A stretch of DNA of 64,000 bases, from contig NZ_RQJW01000010.1 of NCBI RefSeq assembly GCF_004028635.1, positions 186,001 to 250,000 of the forward strand, read 5' to 3'. The translations under genes were made by a program, and so were the position numbers. Under the pieces are notes generated by a model. It was not told the origin of the DNA, searched no databases, and was given only the letters and a program-made list of their open reading frames with translations. The DNA comes from Streptomyces cyaneus. Its GTDB lineage: Bacteria; Actinomycetota; Actinomycetes; Streptomycetales; Streptomycetaceae. Shown piece by piece: positions 1 through 7,759 of this stretch; the first letter of the stretch is position 1, and every line of letters begins with the position of its first letter.

Positions 1-1002
1 GTCTTCTTCCACCGCATCGCCTCCCTGCGCGCAGGCGTGCGTCCCGAGTGGTCGCACAGCCCGTTCATCCCGTACGACCGGCTGCTGCGCAACGGCCGCG
101 TGGCCGTGGGCAAGGCGGTCCGTATCGACACCGCCGAACGGCAGGTCATGCTGGCCACCGGGGAGCGGCTCCCGTACGACGTGCTGGTGATCGCCACCGG
201 CGCCGACTACCCCGAACCGGCCCGCTTCACCGGCACCACCACCGAGGAGGCGGTGAAGTCCTTCGCCACGCACCAGCAGCACATCGCCGCGGCGGAGCAC
301 ATCCTCGTCGTCGGCGGCGGGCCCTCCGGGATCGAGCTCAGCGCCGAGATCCGCCTCGCCCGGCCGGACGCCCGCGTCACGCTCGCCCACTCCGGACCGG
401 AACTGCTGCACTCCACGGGCAGCGCGCGCGCCGGGCGCAAGGCGCGCAGCTGGCTGGAGTCCCATGACGTGAACGTGTGGCTCGACGCCTTCATGTCCCC
501 CGGCAACGACTTCGGCACCTACCGCGACGCCCGCGGAAACGTCATCGAAGCCGACCGCTCCTTCTGGGCGACCGGCACCACGCCCAACACCCTCTGGCTG
601 CGCCTGGCCGGACACGGGGACTGGCTGAACGAGACGGGGCACGTGAAGGTCGACCGGGCGCTCCGCGTCCAGGGGTGGCTGGATGTGTTCGCGGTCGGCG
701 ACGTGAACGACGCCACCGAGGTCAAGATCACCCCGGCCGCGCTGGCCCAGGCGGACCTGGCCGCCCACAACATCCGCGCCTACCTCAACAGCGGCGGCAA
801 GCACCGCAAGGAGCCCCGCTTCTACCGGCCGGTGCACCGCACCCCGCTCATCGTGCCGTTCGGCCCGGCCGACGGGGTGACGATGCTGCCCGTGCCGGGC
901 GGCGAAACGGCGGTCCTCGGCAGCCGCACCACGACCGTGGCCAAGGCGAAGACCCTCATGACCCCGTACATGCGACGCCAGCTGGGCTACACAGCGGCGT
1001 GA
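1..1002 (+). CDS. NAD(P)/FAD-dependent oxidoreductase (NDH-2/AIF-like), 5' truncated by window
   Basis: C-terminal 333 residues of a pyridine-nucleotide flavoprotein that would oxidise NAD(P)H and pass electrons to a quinone or other acceptor. The frame is open from base 1, so the true start and the first FAD-binding GxGxxG lie outside the window; the GTG at 37 is not a convincing start. Visible are the second nucleotide-binding loop VVGGGPSGIE (about residues 103-112) and the FAD-contacting FAVGDVND near 230. No membrane segment is visible. The stop lies in the arm of a hairpin terminator. Whether it is a true NDH-2, an AIF-like reductase or a ferredoxin reductase relative cannot be settled from this fragment. 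Confidence 0.85.
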   Translation, partial: VFFHRIASLRAGVRPEWSHSPFIPYDRLLRNGRVAVGKAVRIDTAERQVMLATGERLPYDVLVIATGADYPEPARFTGTTTEEAVKSFATHQQHIAAAEHILVVGGGPSGIELSAEIRLARPDARVTLAHSGPELLHSTGSARAGRKARSWLESHDVNVWLDAFMSPGNDFGTYRDARGNVIEADRSFWATGTTPNTLWLRLAGHGDWLNETGHVKVDRALRVQGWLDVFAVGDVNDATEVKITPAALAQADLAAHNIRAYLNSGGKHRKEPRFYRPVHRTPLIVPFGPADGVTMLPVPGGETAVLGSRTTTVAKAKTLMTPYMRRQLGYTAA

Positions 1003-1037
1003 GCCGGCGTCTGCGCTGACCCGGCACGCCGGCTCAC
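999..1037 (+). terminator. Intrinsic hairpin terminator overlapping the stop codon
   Basis: A perfect 12-bp inverted repeat GTGAGCCGGCGT / ACGCCGGCTCAC (999-1010 and 1026-1037) with a 15-nt loop. The left arm contains the TGA stop of the flavoprotein gene. There is no U-tract, as is usual in Streptomyces. Confidence 0.7.
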
Positions 1038-1070
1038 GAAAGCGTGCCGTCCGGTACCCGAATGTGTGCC

Positions 1071-1096
1071 GTATCGAAGCCACCGTGCCGGGGTAC
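1071..1096 (+). promoter_or_regulatory. Stress-sigma (SigB-like) promoter GTAT-N16-GGGTAC
   Basis: GTAT (1071-1074), a 16-nt spacer, then GGGTAC (1091-1096). This fits the GNNT-N14-16-GGGTAC pattern known for the Streptomyces coelicolor SigB family. It lies about 75 nt before the nucleotidyltransferase start. Related sites stand before three other units in the first 15 kb. Confidence 0.55.
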
Positions 1097-1169
1097 CCGG
1101 AGCCTTTCCAGCCCGCCCCGGGCCCTGCAGGGGCCCGCGCCGGTCGGCCGGACGGCGAACGGAGTCGTC

Positions 1170-1865
1170 ATGACGCGGAACCGGGAGAGCGCGACGCCCG
1201 CTCGGCGAGCTGGGACTCCACGGCTGCGCACGGTCAGGGAGAACCCGGTCCAGCCGGCGTCGCGGGAACCGCACGCGTACAACAACCACGAACCGCCCAG
1301 CGATCGCAGCCAGGCGATCCTCGAGGCCGCGAAGCAGGTCGGTTCGGTCCTGAAACGGGGTGGGCACACCTTCGCCGTGGCCGGAAGCGTGGCCGTCTAC
1401 GCCCACGGCGGCAGCGGTCACCTGCGGCACGACGCCGACTTCTGCGTACGCCGCTCCGACGCCGAAGCGGTGGCGGGAACGCTGACCGAAGCGGGCCTCA
1501 CGGTCCGTACCCCGCCGGAGGACTGGCTGCTGAAGACCACGTGCTTCGGCGAGGAGGTCGACCTGCTCTTCGAGCTCGGGCACCGCCCGGTCACCTCGGA
1601 CATGCTGGCCCGGGCCCAGGAGCTCCCGGTCGACTCGGTGCACATGCCCGTCCTGGCGGCGACGGATCTCATGCGGGCGCTGATCGAGCCGTTCTCGGAG
1701 CACCACTGCGACTTCGGGCCGGTGCTCGCCGCGGCCCGCGCCCTGCGCGAGAAGGTCGACTGGCAGGACGTACGAAGCTCCTGTGGGGACAGACCGATGC
1801 CCGCCGCGTTCTTCTTCCTCCTGGAACGCCTGAACGTCATCGCCCCTCAAAAGGAGCCCCGATGA
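1170..1865 (+). CDS. Nucleotidyltransferase-fold protein
   Basis: A 231-residue protein of the polymerase-beta-like nucleotidyltransferase fold. The core shows GS at about residues 72-73, followed by HDAD with metal-binding Asp at about 88 and 90, and a third acidic residue in EVDLLFEL near 131, the usual Asp triad. The ATG at 1170 is chosen because GGAG lies 5 nt upstream; about 45 extra residues would come from an earlier start with no ribosome site. Its stop overlaps the next start as ATGA, so translation is probably coupled. Substrate unknown: such folds include antibiotic adenylyltransferases and abortive-infection toxins, and nothing here decides between them. Confidence 0.7.
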   Translation: MTRNRESATPARRAGTPRLRTVRENPVQPASREPHAYNNHEPPSDRSQAILEAAKQVGSVLKRGGHTFAVAGSVAVYAHGGSGHLRHDADFCVRRSDAEAVAGTLTEAGLTVRTPPEDWLLKTTCFGEEVDLLFELGHRPVTSDMLARAQELPVDSVHMPVLAATDLMRALIEPFSEHHCDFGPVLAAARALREKVDWQDVRSSCGDRPMPAAFFFLLERLNVIAPQKEPR

Positions 1866-2149
1866 GCGAATACGCCGCCCGGCCCGCTCCCGGCGCCGGC
1901 GGAGCGCACAACCTGGACTACCGCGTGGCCCATCTCGCCGACCACCTGGCCGCCGGGGACCTCGGCGAGCTGGGGGTGCGGATCGAGATCCGCGGCGAGG
2001 CGGTTCTGCTGACCGGCACCGTGCCGTCCGTGCAGTGTCGTGACGACGTCCTGCGCATGGCCCGGGACGAGCTGCCGGAAACCCCCGTCCACTGCGACAT
2101 CGTGGTCGCGGACGCCTCCGCGCCCGACCACGCCGAGGAGGTCGAATGA
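1862..2149 (+). CDS. Small BON-domain protein
   Basis: A 95-residue protein whose central part (about 30-80) has the alternating pattern of a BON domain, including VRIEIRGEAVLLTGTVPS and a following helix. BON domains bind phospholipids or other ligands and occur in OsmY-type stress proteins. No signal peptide is seen, so it is probably cytosolic. The start ATG overlaps the upstream stop, and its own TGA overlaps the next ATG in the same way. This double coupling suggests it is made in fixed ratio with the nucleotidyltransferase and the phosphoesterase. The domain assignment is by pattern, not by search. Confidence 0.6.
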   Translation: MSEYAARPAPGAGGAHNLDYRVAHLADHLAAGDLGELGVRIEIRGEAVLLTGTVPSVQCRDDVLRMARDELPETPVHCDIVVADASAPDHAEEVE

Positions 2150-2910
2150 TCCGGATAGCGGCCGTCGGGGACATCCACATGGGACCCGAGAGCAAGGGCC
2201 GGCTCCGTCCCTCGTTCGAGACCCTGCCCGACAGCGCCGACGTCCTGCTGCTCGCCGGGGACCTCACCCGCCACGGCACCCCGGAGGAGGCCCGGGTGGT
2301 CGCACGCGAGGTCGAGGGCCTGGCGGTCCCGGTGGTCGCGGTCCTGGGCAACCACGATCACCACGCCGACTGCCCCGACGAGGTCGCCGACGTGCTGCGG
2401 GACGCGGGCGTGCGCGTCCTGGAGGGGCAGGCGACGGTGGTGAGCAACGGTCACGCGCGCATCGGCGTGGCCGGTACGAAGGGGTTCGGCGGCGGATTCG
2501 TGGGCCGCTGCGCCGGTGAGTTCGGTGAGCCGATCATGAAGGAGTTCGTCAGGTACTCGCGCCGGCGCGCCGAAACCCTGCGGGACTCCCTGCTGGAGCT
2601 GCGGGAGCAGGACTGCGACGTACGCATCGCCCTCACCCATTTCTCCCCGGTCCCGGACACGCTGGCCGGCGAAGCACCCGAGATCTACCCGTTCCTCGGC
2701 AGCTATCTGCTGGCCGAGGCGATCGACACCGCAGGCGCCGACCTCGCGGTCCACGGGCATGCGCACCTGGGCACGGAGCACGGCATGACCAGCGGTGGCG
2801 TGAAAGTGCGTAACGTCGCACAGCCGGTCATCGGCCGGGCGTTCCACGTCTACCACCTTGCGGGGCCGGAGCGGACGACGGCCGTGGCGTCGGGCCGCCG
2901 TACGGGCTGA
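2146..2910 (+). CDS. Calcineurin-like metallophosphoesterase
   Basis: A 254-residue phosphoesterase that hydrolyses phosphomono- or diesters with a two-metal centre. All signature blocks are present: GDIH (8-11), GDL (38-40), GNHDH (68-72), a THFSP segment near 164 and VHGHAH (202-207). No signal peptide or membrane helix is visible. The ATG at 2146 overlaps the preceding stop. Being the last gene of a nucleotidyltransferase / BON / phosphoesterase operon, it might reverse or edit whatever nucleotide transfer the first gene performs; that is inference only. The substrate cannot be told from sequence. Confidence 0.85.
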   Translation: MIRIAAVGDIHMGPESKGRLRPSFETLPDSADVLLLAGDLTRHGTPEEARVVAREVEGLAVPVVAVLGNHDHHADCPDEVADVLRDAGVRVLEGQATVVSNGHARIGVAGTKGFGGGFVGRCAGEFGEPIMKEFVRYSRRRAETLRDSLLELREQDCDVRIALTHFSPVPDTLAGEAPEIYPFLGSYLLAEAIDTAGADLAVHGHAHLGTEHGMTSGGVKVRNVAQPVIGRAFHVYHLAGPERTTAVASGRRTG

Positions 2911-3017
2911 CCGCAGGCCGTCGCGGTGTGTTGCGGTGTGGGCGAGGCCACGCCGCTCACGCGGCCGCAGGCATGTCCGCGGGCCGGGGGGACGGGCTAC
3001 CGTCTGATGGATCCCCG

Positions 3018-3057
3018 TTCATGTGGTGGATCCATGATTCATGTGGTGGATCCATGT
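3018..3057 (+). repeat. 20-bp tandem direct repeat at a gene start
   Basis: Two adjacent copies of TTCATGTGGTGGATCCATGA (3018-3037 and 3038-3057, last base differing). Each contains the palindrome TGGATCCA and an ATG. A partial relative TGATGGATCC precedes them at 3006. The second copy supplies the likely start codon at 3054. Confidence 0.75.
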
Positions 3058-3647
3058 CGATGGATTCGATTCCCCCTGATCCCCTACCCCCGTACCCCCG
3101 TACCTCGGACGGCCCGCCAGTGCTCGCAGATCTCTCCCCGCTCATCGCGGCGACCACCCAATGGCTGACGCGTTCCTACCCTGCGTGCGGTGGCGCGCTT
3201 GCCGCCGCCCTCGGTGAGGTTCAGGCCCGGCAGGCCGTCACCGTCGCGGCGTGGCTGCGCTACCCGACACCGACGGACGCCGCGCTGGTCGGGATGGCCG
3301 GCCCCGGCGGCTCGGCCGGCCTGGACTGGATCACCGGCGCGGACACGACCGCCGACGACGAGGCGGACGACTTCGCCTGGCGCACCTGGGTGGACGAGGT
3401 CGTCGCGAGCTGGGCGGCCTGTCTGCTCTCCGACGCCGAGCTGGCCCGCCTCGCGGTCGCCGCGCTCGCCGACGGCGGCCACGCGACCGACGTGCCGGTC
3501 GAGTTCCGCCGCCTGGTGACCCCCGACACCCGGGACCGCGAGGCAGCGGCCCTCCTGCGCCACCCCGACCTCCTCGCCCCGGTGGCCGCCCTGCACCGCC
3601 CCGCCCTGCACGAGCGCCTCGACCCGGGCCCGGCACTCATCGCCTGA
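3054..3647 (+). CDS. Uncharacterised protein, about 197 aa
   Basis: I do not recognise this family. From the ATG at 3054 the product is acidic, rich in Ala and Trp, with DFAWRTWVDEVVASWAAC in the middle and no signal peptide, membrane helix or catalytic motif that I can name. The frame is open from 2928, but the upstream part is low in coding character. The ATGs at 3054 and 3060 both lie in or next to a 20-bp tandem repeat and neither has a clear ribosome site. The gene converges with the hemerythrin gene only 17 nt away, with no obvious terminator between them. Confidence 0.6.
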   Translation: MSMDSIPPDPLPPYPRTSDGPPVLADLSPLIAATTQWLTRSYPACGGALAAALGEVQARQAVTVAAWLRYPTPTDAALVGMAGPGGSAGLDWITGADTTADDEADDFAWRTWVDEVVASWAACLLSDAELARLAVAALADGGHATDVPVEFRRLVTPDTRDREAAALLRHPDLLAPVAALHRPALHERLDPGPALIA

Positions 3648-3664
3648 GCCGTGAGAAGTCGGAG

Positions 3665-4228
3665 TCAGTCCTTCTTGCCGCGCCCCGTCAGCGCGTCGCG
3701 CAGCCGGTCGATCAGGCCGACCCCCGGGGCCAGCAGCTTGTTGGCCGGCGGCTTGTCCGGCGCGGACGGGTGCGGGCGGGTCGGCGCCAGCTTCTTCGCC
3801 TGGCGCACCTTGTCGCCCAGGTCGTTCAGCGTGTTCTCGGGGCATGCCGCGCGCAGCTTGGGGAAGAGGTTCTGTTCCTCGTCGGCGATGTGTGAGCGGA
3901 TCTCCGTCATCAGCATCCCGATGATCCGGTCGAACTCGGGATCATCGGCGTCGCACGCCTCCAGGTCCTTCATCATCTGCTCGGCCCGGGAGTGGTCGTC
4001 GGTCTCCTTGTCGGCCAGCGCGTCCCCGTTCGCCAGGTGCTCCCGCACGGCCGGGTACAGGTAGGCCTCCTCGGCGACCGAGTGCCGGACCAGCTCGATC
4101 GTGGCCTGGTCGGCGTACAGCTTGCGGTCCTTGTCACCGGACGGAAGCGCCTCGATCCGACCGAAGAACTCCTCGACCTCGCGGTGATCGGTCACCAGCT
4201 CGTCGATGACGTCGCCACCATGGCCCAT
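3665..4228 (-). CDS. Hemerythrin/HHE cation-binding domain protein
   Basis: A 187-residue protein built on a four-helix HHE domain that carries a diiron site able to bind oxygen or sense redox state. Candidate iron ligands are His15, His49, Glu53, His64, His113 and Glu117. The start MGHGGD is chosen because GGTGGAGG stands just upstream; six extra residues are possible from an ATG at 4246. The last 45 residues are a Pro/Lys-rich tail. Streptomyces carry many such genes, often in stress regulons, which fits the stress-type promoters nearby, although none is visible for this gene itself. Confidence 0.85.
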   Translation of the reverse strand: MGHGGDVIDELVTDHREVEEFFGRIEALPSGDKDRKLYADQATIELVRHSVAEEAYLYPAVREHLANGDALADKETDDHSRAEQMMKDLEACDADDPEFDRIIGMLMTEIRSHIADEEQNLFPKLRAACPENTLNDLGDKVRQAKKLAPTRPHPSAPDKPPANKLLAPGVGLIDRLRDALTGRGKKD

Positions 4229-4351
4229 GTCCTCCACCTCCAGCATCGAACGGGGGCCCGGACGGCCCGCCGCGGCTCCGAGTGCCCGCGGGCGCCGGGC
4301 TCACACGGGAGACCTCGACGCCGGTGGCCGTTGCGCGTGCCGTTGCTCGCG

Positions 4352-4525
4352 TCAGGCACGACCACCGGGGCGGTCGGTGTCCATGGTCGTTTCGGTGACG
4401 TCGTCACGCTCGCCCTCCGCCTGGGAGGGCGTCGTGTACTCGGGAGTCGGATGGTCGGCCCGTGGGGTGTCGGCGTCGTCGCGCTCGCCCTCGGCCTGCG
4501 ACGGGGTGTGGTGGCTCACGCTCAT
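4352..4525 (-). CDS. Small hydrophilic protein with duplicated PSQAEGERDD motif
   Basis: A 57-residue, very acidic, probably disordered protein. The motif TPSQAEGERDD occurs twice (about residues 8-18 and 32-42), joined by an Asp/Pro-rich linker. ATG at 4525 is preceded by GAGGAGG at good spacing. A stress-sigma-type promoter lies about 80 nt upstream. Related small SQAEG-repeat proteins are common in Streptomyces annotation but have no established function; the composition suggests a desiccation- or osmoprotection-type protein, which is inference. Confidence 0.65.
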   Translation of the reverse strand: MSVSHHTPSQAEGERDDADTPRADHPTPEYTTPSQAEGERDDVTETTMDTDRPGGRA

Positions 4526-4610
4526 CGTGTCGTCCCTCCTCGCACGGGACGGGTCGGTCGGCCCTCCTCGGGGCGGGGAGGGGGCCCGGCACCGTCGAGC
4601 GCAGGAACGG

Positions 4611-4636
4611 GTACCCCTGCGCCCCGACGGCGACAC
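4611..4636 (-). promoter_or_regulatory. Stress-sigma (SigB-like) promoter GTGT-N16-GGGTAC
   Basis: On the minus strand, GTGT (4636-4633), 16 nt, GGGTAC (4616-4611), reading toward the small PSQAEG gene. Expected transcript start is near 4604, giving a leader of about 80 nt. Confidence 0.55.
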
Positions 4637-4904
4637 CGAAGGACGGGCGGTGCGTGAGCGCCCATACTGGCTCTACGGGCGCATACGAGCGCGTCTCCTC
4701 GCCCGTGCCCCGCCGCCGTCCCGCACCGGCGGCCACCGGAAAGTCCCAGGTGAGGTTTCCTCCGCAAGGCCCGGGCAACTCGGGCCCGACGCCACGACGG
4801 CGTGTTGCCACCGCTCCAAGACCACGCTCGCGGTCCCACGGACGGACGAGCCGTCCTGGACCGCCGCACGGGTCCCGCCCGCCTCCTTCGAACGGGAGTT
4901 CCGG
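4637..4904. other. Non-coding stretch before the pyruvyl transferase gene
   Basis: The gap between the small minus-strand gene and the plus-strand transferase is about 380 bp in all. Apart from the stress-type promoter I see only a short inverted repeat GGCCCG / CGGGCC (4769-4774, 4782-4787), GC-rich spacer and the GGGAG ribosome site at 4894. No riboswitch fold is recognised. Confidence 0.4.
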
Positions 4905-6155
4905 ATGACGATCAACCAGCACCCGTCGCCTGTCCCGGCCGACTCCTCGGACCTGCGGATCGGTCTGCTCGGCTCGTACGGCGGGTGCAACATCGGCGAC
5001 GAAGCGATTCTGATGTGTGTACTGAGCTGTCTGCGCGCCCATCGGCCGCAGGCCCGGCTCGTCGTCTTCAGCCGGAACGCCGACCACACGCGCACCCATC
5101 AGTGGGCTGCCGACGAGGTGGTCGACTGGGAGGGCGTACCGCAAAAGCCCGTCCTCGACGCCCTCGCCGGACTGGATCTGCTGGTGCTGGGCGGCGGCGG
5201 CATCCTCTACGACGGTGAGGCCCGGCGCTACCTGCGGCTGGTGAAGGCGGCACACGAGCGCGGTGTACCCACCTTCGCCTACGCGGTCGGCGCGGGCCCG
5301 CTGCGCGAGGCGGACGACCGGGAGGCCGTACGCACCGTGCTGCCGGAGATGAACGACGTCGTGGTACGCGACGAGGAGTCCCGCCTCGTCCTGGAGGAGG
5401 TCGGCGTCGAGCGCGAGCTCACCGTCACCGCCGACCCGGCGCTGCTGCTGACACCCGAGCCCTTCACCGAGGAGATGATGCGGCACGAGGGCCTGCCCAC
5501 CGACGCCCGGCTGGTCGGGATGTCCGTGCGCGAGCCCGGCCGGGCGGCGGAGAAACTCGATGAGGACGACTACCACGCGCTGCTCGCCGACGTCGCGGAC
5601 TTCCTCGCCCGGCGCCTGGACGCGCACGTGGTCTTCGTGCCGATGGAACGGCAGGACGTCCGCCACGCCCACGGTGTGCTGTCCCGGATGAGCGCTCCGG
5701 ACCTGGGCCGCATCCTGCACAACTCCTACAGTCCCGGCGAGGTCCTCGGCTTCATGAGCCACCTGGACATGGTCGTCGGCATGCGCCTGCACGTCGTGAT
5801 CTTCGCAGCGCTCTCCGGGCTGCCCGTGCTGCCGCTGCCGTACTCCGGCAAGGTCTTCGACTTCGCCCGCCGTACGGGGGCGCCCGCGCTCGTCGGTGTG
5901 GCGCGGGAGCAGGCCGGACTGCTGCTCGCCGAGGTGGACCGGCTCTGGGACGAGTTCCCGCGGCGGCAGGAGGACATGAAAGCCCGGGTCCAGGGGCTGC
6001 GGACTTTGGCCCGGGAGACCTGTGCCCGCTGCGGAGCCCTCCTGGACTCGGTCGACATCAACGGCGGCACGCGCGCCGCGGAACGGGCGCAGGGCGCCGA
6101 CCTGATTCTGACCCCGGGCACGCGGACGGCCGGCCTGAGGGACCGCGGCGCGTGA
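4905..6155 (+). CDS. Polysaccharide pyruvyl transferase family protein
   Basis: A 416-residue protein of the family that transfers pyruvate from phosphoenolpyruvate to sugars of cell-wall or exopolysaccharides, as ketals. The N-terminal GT-B-like half opens with LLGSYGGCNIGDEAIL (21-36) and contains a LVLGGGGILYDG loop near 90; the C-terminal half has the conserved GMRLHVVIFAALSG block near 295, with the His-Leu pair typical of this family. ATG 4905 has GGGAG 6 nt upstream. No signal peptide: it should act in the cytosol on activated sugars. No glycosyltransferases are adjacent, so the acceptor is unknown. Confidence 0.8.
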   Translation: MTINQHPSPVPADSSDLRIGLLGSYGGCNIGDEAILMCVLSCLRAHRPQARLVVFSRNADHTRTHQWAADEVVDWEGVPQKPVLDALAGLDLLVLGGGGILYDGEARRYLRLVKAAHERGVPTFAYAVGAGPLREADDREAVRTVLPEMNDVVVRDEESRLVLEEVGVERELTVTADPALLLTPEPFTEEMMRHEGLPTDARLVGMSVREPGRAAEKLDEDDYHALLADVADFLARRLDAHVVFVPMERQDVRHAHGVLSRMSAPDLGRILHNSYSPGEVLGFMSHLDMVVGMRLHVVIFAALSGLPVLPLPYSGKVFDFARRTGAPALVGVAREQAGLLLAEVDRLWDEFPRRQEDMKARVQGLRTLARETCARCGALLDSVDINGGTRAAERAQGADLILTPGTRTAGLRDRGA

Positions 6156-6230
6156 CGCCGACAAGCGCCGCGGGCCGTCGGCCGTAACGGAGCGAGCCGT
6201 CCGCAACCGACCCAGTCGACGGGAGAAGCG

Positions 6231-7682
6231 ATGCCGATCCTGGAACCCTCTCGCCCGGTCCGCACCGTCACCCTGCCACCGCGGGAGGCCCGCCACGGCG
6301 GCCGCACGGACGTCCTGGTCGTCGGCGGTGGCCCGGCCGGCACCGCCGCGGCCTATACGGCGGCCGACGCGGGCGCCGACGTGGTGCTCGTGGAGCGCTA
6401 CGGCTTCCTGGGCGGCAACGCCACCGTGGCACTCGTCATGCCGCTGATGTCCTTCCACAACGAGCAGAAGCAGGCCGTGTTCAACGAGAGCGGGAAGAAC
6501 AGCAGACTGCTGCCCACCGACCACGGCGAGGGGGAACCGGTGGTGGCCGGCTTCCTGTGGCTCCTGCTGGACCGGCTCACCGCACGCGGCGGCTGCGTCC
6601 CGCCGTCCCCCGACACCGGCTACACCGTGCCCTTCGACCCGGAGATCTACAAACTCGTCCTCCTCGACCTGCTCGACGAGGCGGGCGTGCACATGCTGTT
6701 CCACTCCTTCGCCTCCACCGCGCTGCCCCTCGACGATGGCTGGCGGGTCGTCTTCGAGACCAAGTCGGGGCCGGTGGTGATCGACGCCGGTGTCGTCGTC
6801 GACGGCACGGGGGACGGCGACATCGCCGCCGCCTGCGGGGCGCCGTACGAGATCGGGCGGCCGGAGGACGGGCTGGTGCAGCCGATGACGCTGATGTTCC
6901 GCGTCGTCGACTTCCTGCAGCCGCAGTTCTCCGAGTACGTCGGTGAGCATCCCGACCAGTGGCGGGGTGTGCACGGGCTGTGGGACCTCGTCCAGGAGGC
7001 CACCGAGGCGGGTGAACTGCGCCTGCCCCGCGAGGACATGCTGTTCTTCGGCACCCCGCACCCCCGCGAGGTCAGCGTCAACAGCACCCGGGTCACCCGT
7101 GCCCTCGGCACCGACGTGTGGGACCTCAGCCGCGCCGAGTACGTCGCGCGCCGCCAGATGGAGCAGATCGACCGCTTCCTGCGCCGGCACGTGCCCGGCT
7201 TCAAGAAGTCGTACGTGGCGCAGAGCGGCGTCCAGATCGGCGTACGGGAGACCCGCCGCATCCTCGGCGACTACCACCTGACCGGCCATGACATCCTCGC
7301 GGCCCGCGCCTTCCCCGACGCCGTCGCGCACGGCGCCTACCCCGTCGACATCCACAATCCCCGGGGCAGCGGCACCGTCCTCAAACGCGTCCCGCGCGGA
7401 CGCTTCTACGACATCCCCCTGCGCTGTCTACTGCCCAAGGACACCGACCGCCTGCTGGTCGCCGGGCGCTGTATCTCCGGCTCGCACGTGGCGCACTCGT
7501 CCTACCGCGTCATGCCCATCTCCATGGCGACCGGCCAGGCGGCCGGGGTCTGCGCCGCGCTGTCGGTGCGGCTCGGCCGCAGTCCCCGCGACGTGCCCTA
7601 CCACCTCGTGCAGCGCGCGCTGCGGCGCCAGGGCGCCCACTTGAGCCTCGAACCCCGGGAATCCGCGCAGCAACGCAGCTGA
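6231..7682 (+). CDS. FAD-dependent oxidoreductase (FAD_oxidored family)
   Basis: A 483-residue flavoprotein. The N-terminal dinucleotide fold shows VVGGGPAGTAAA (31-41) with VLVERYGFLGGNATV following, the pattern of the PF12831 family. The C-terminal part has RLLVAGRCISGSHVAHSSYRV, the second FAD contact region. ATG 6231 is preceded by GGGAGAAGCG. Neither signal peptide nor membrane helix is seen. Family members include enzymes of unknown substrate and relatives of fumarate reductase or thiazole-pathway proteins. The next gene is an SDR dehydrogenase 77 nt downstream, so the two may act on the same small hydroxy compound, but this is inference. Confidence 0.8.
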   Translation: MPILEPSRPVRTVTLPPREARHGGRTDVLVVGGGPAGTAAAYTAADAGADVVLVERYGFLGGNATVALVMPLMSFHNEQKQAVFNESGKNSRLLPTDHGEGEPVVAGFLWLLLDRLTARGGCVPPSPDTGYTVPFDPEIYKLVLLDLLDEAGVHMLFHSFASTALPLDDGWRVVFETKSGPVVIDAGVVVDGTGDGDIAAACGAPYEIGRPEDGLVQPMTLMFRVVDFLQPQFSEYVGEHPDQWRGVHGLWDLVQEATEAGELRLPREDMLFFGTPHPREVSVNSTRVTRALGTDVWDLSRAEYVARRQMEQIDRFLRRHVPGFKKSYVAQSGVQIGVRETRRILGDYHLTGHDILAARAFPDAVAHGAYPVDIHNPRGSGTVLKRVPRGRFYDIPLRCLLPKDTDRLLVAGRCISGSHVAHSSYRVMPISMATGQAAGVCAALSVRLGRSPRDVPYHLVQRALRRQGAHLSLEPRESAQQRS

Positions 7683-7759
7683 CGTACCCAGCACTTGAGG
7701 CCCCGAACACGTGACGCCCCGAGCGCTGTCGAGGTGAGCGCGCGGCCTAGGGTGCGGGT

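Noticed and set aside
4404..7355. Long minus-strand open frame of 983 codons
   Set aside because: It is the antisense shadow of the pyruvyl transferase and FAD oxidoreductase genes, which have ribosome sites and family motifs; its own translation is low-complexity.
7685..7711. GTGT-N17-GGGTAC on the minus strand
   Set aside because: The spacer is too long and it points into the end of a plus-strand gene with no minus-strand gene behind it.
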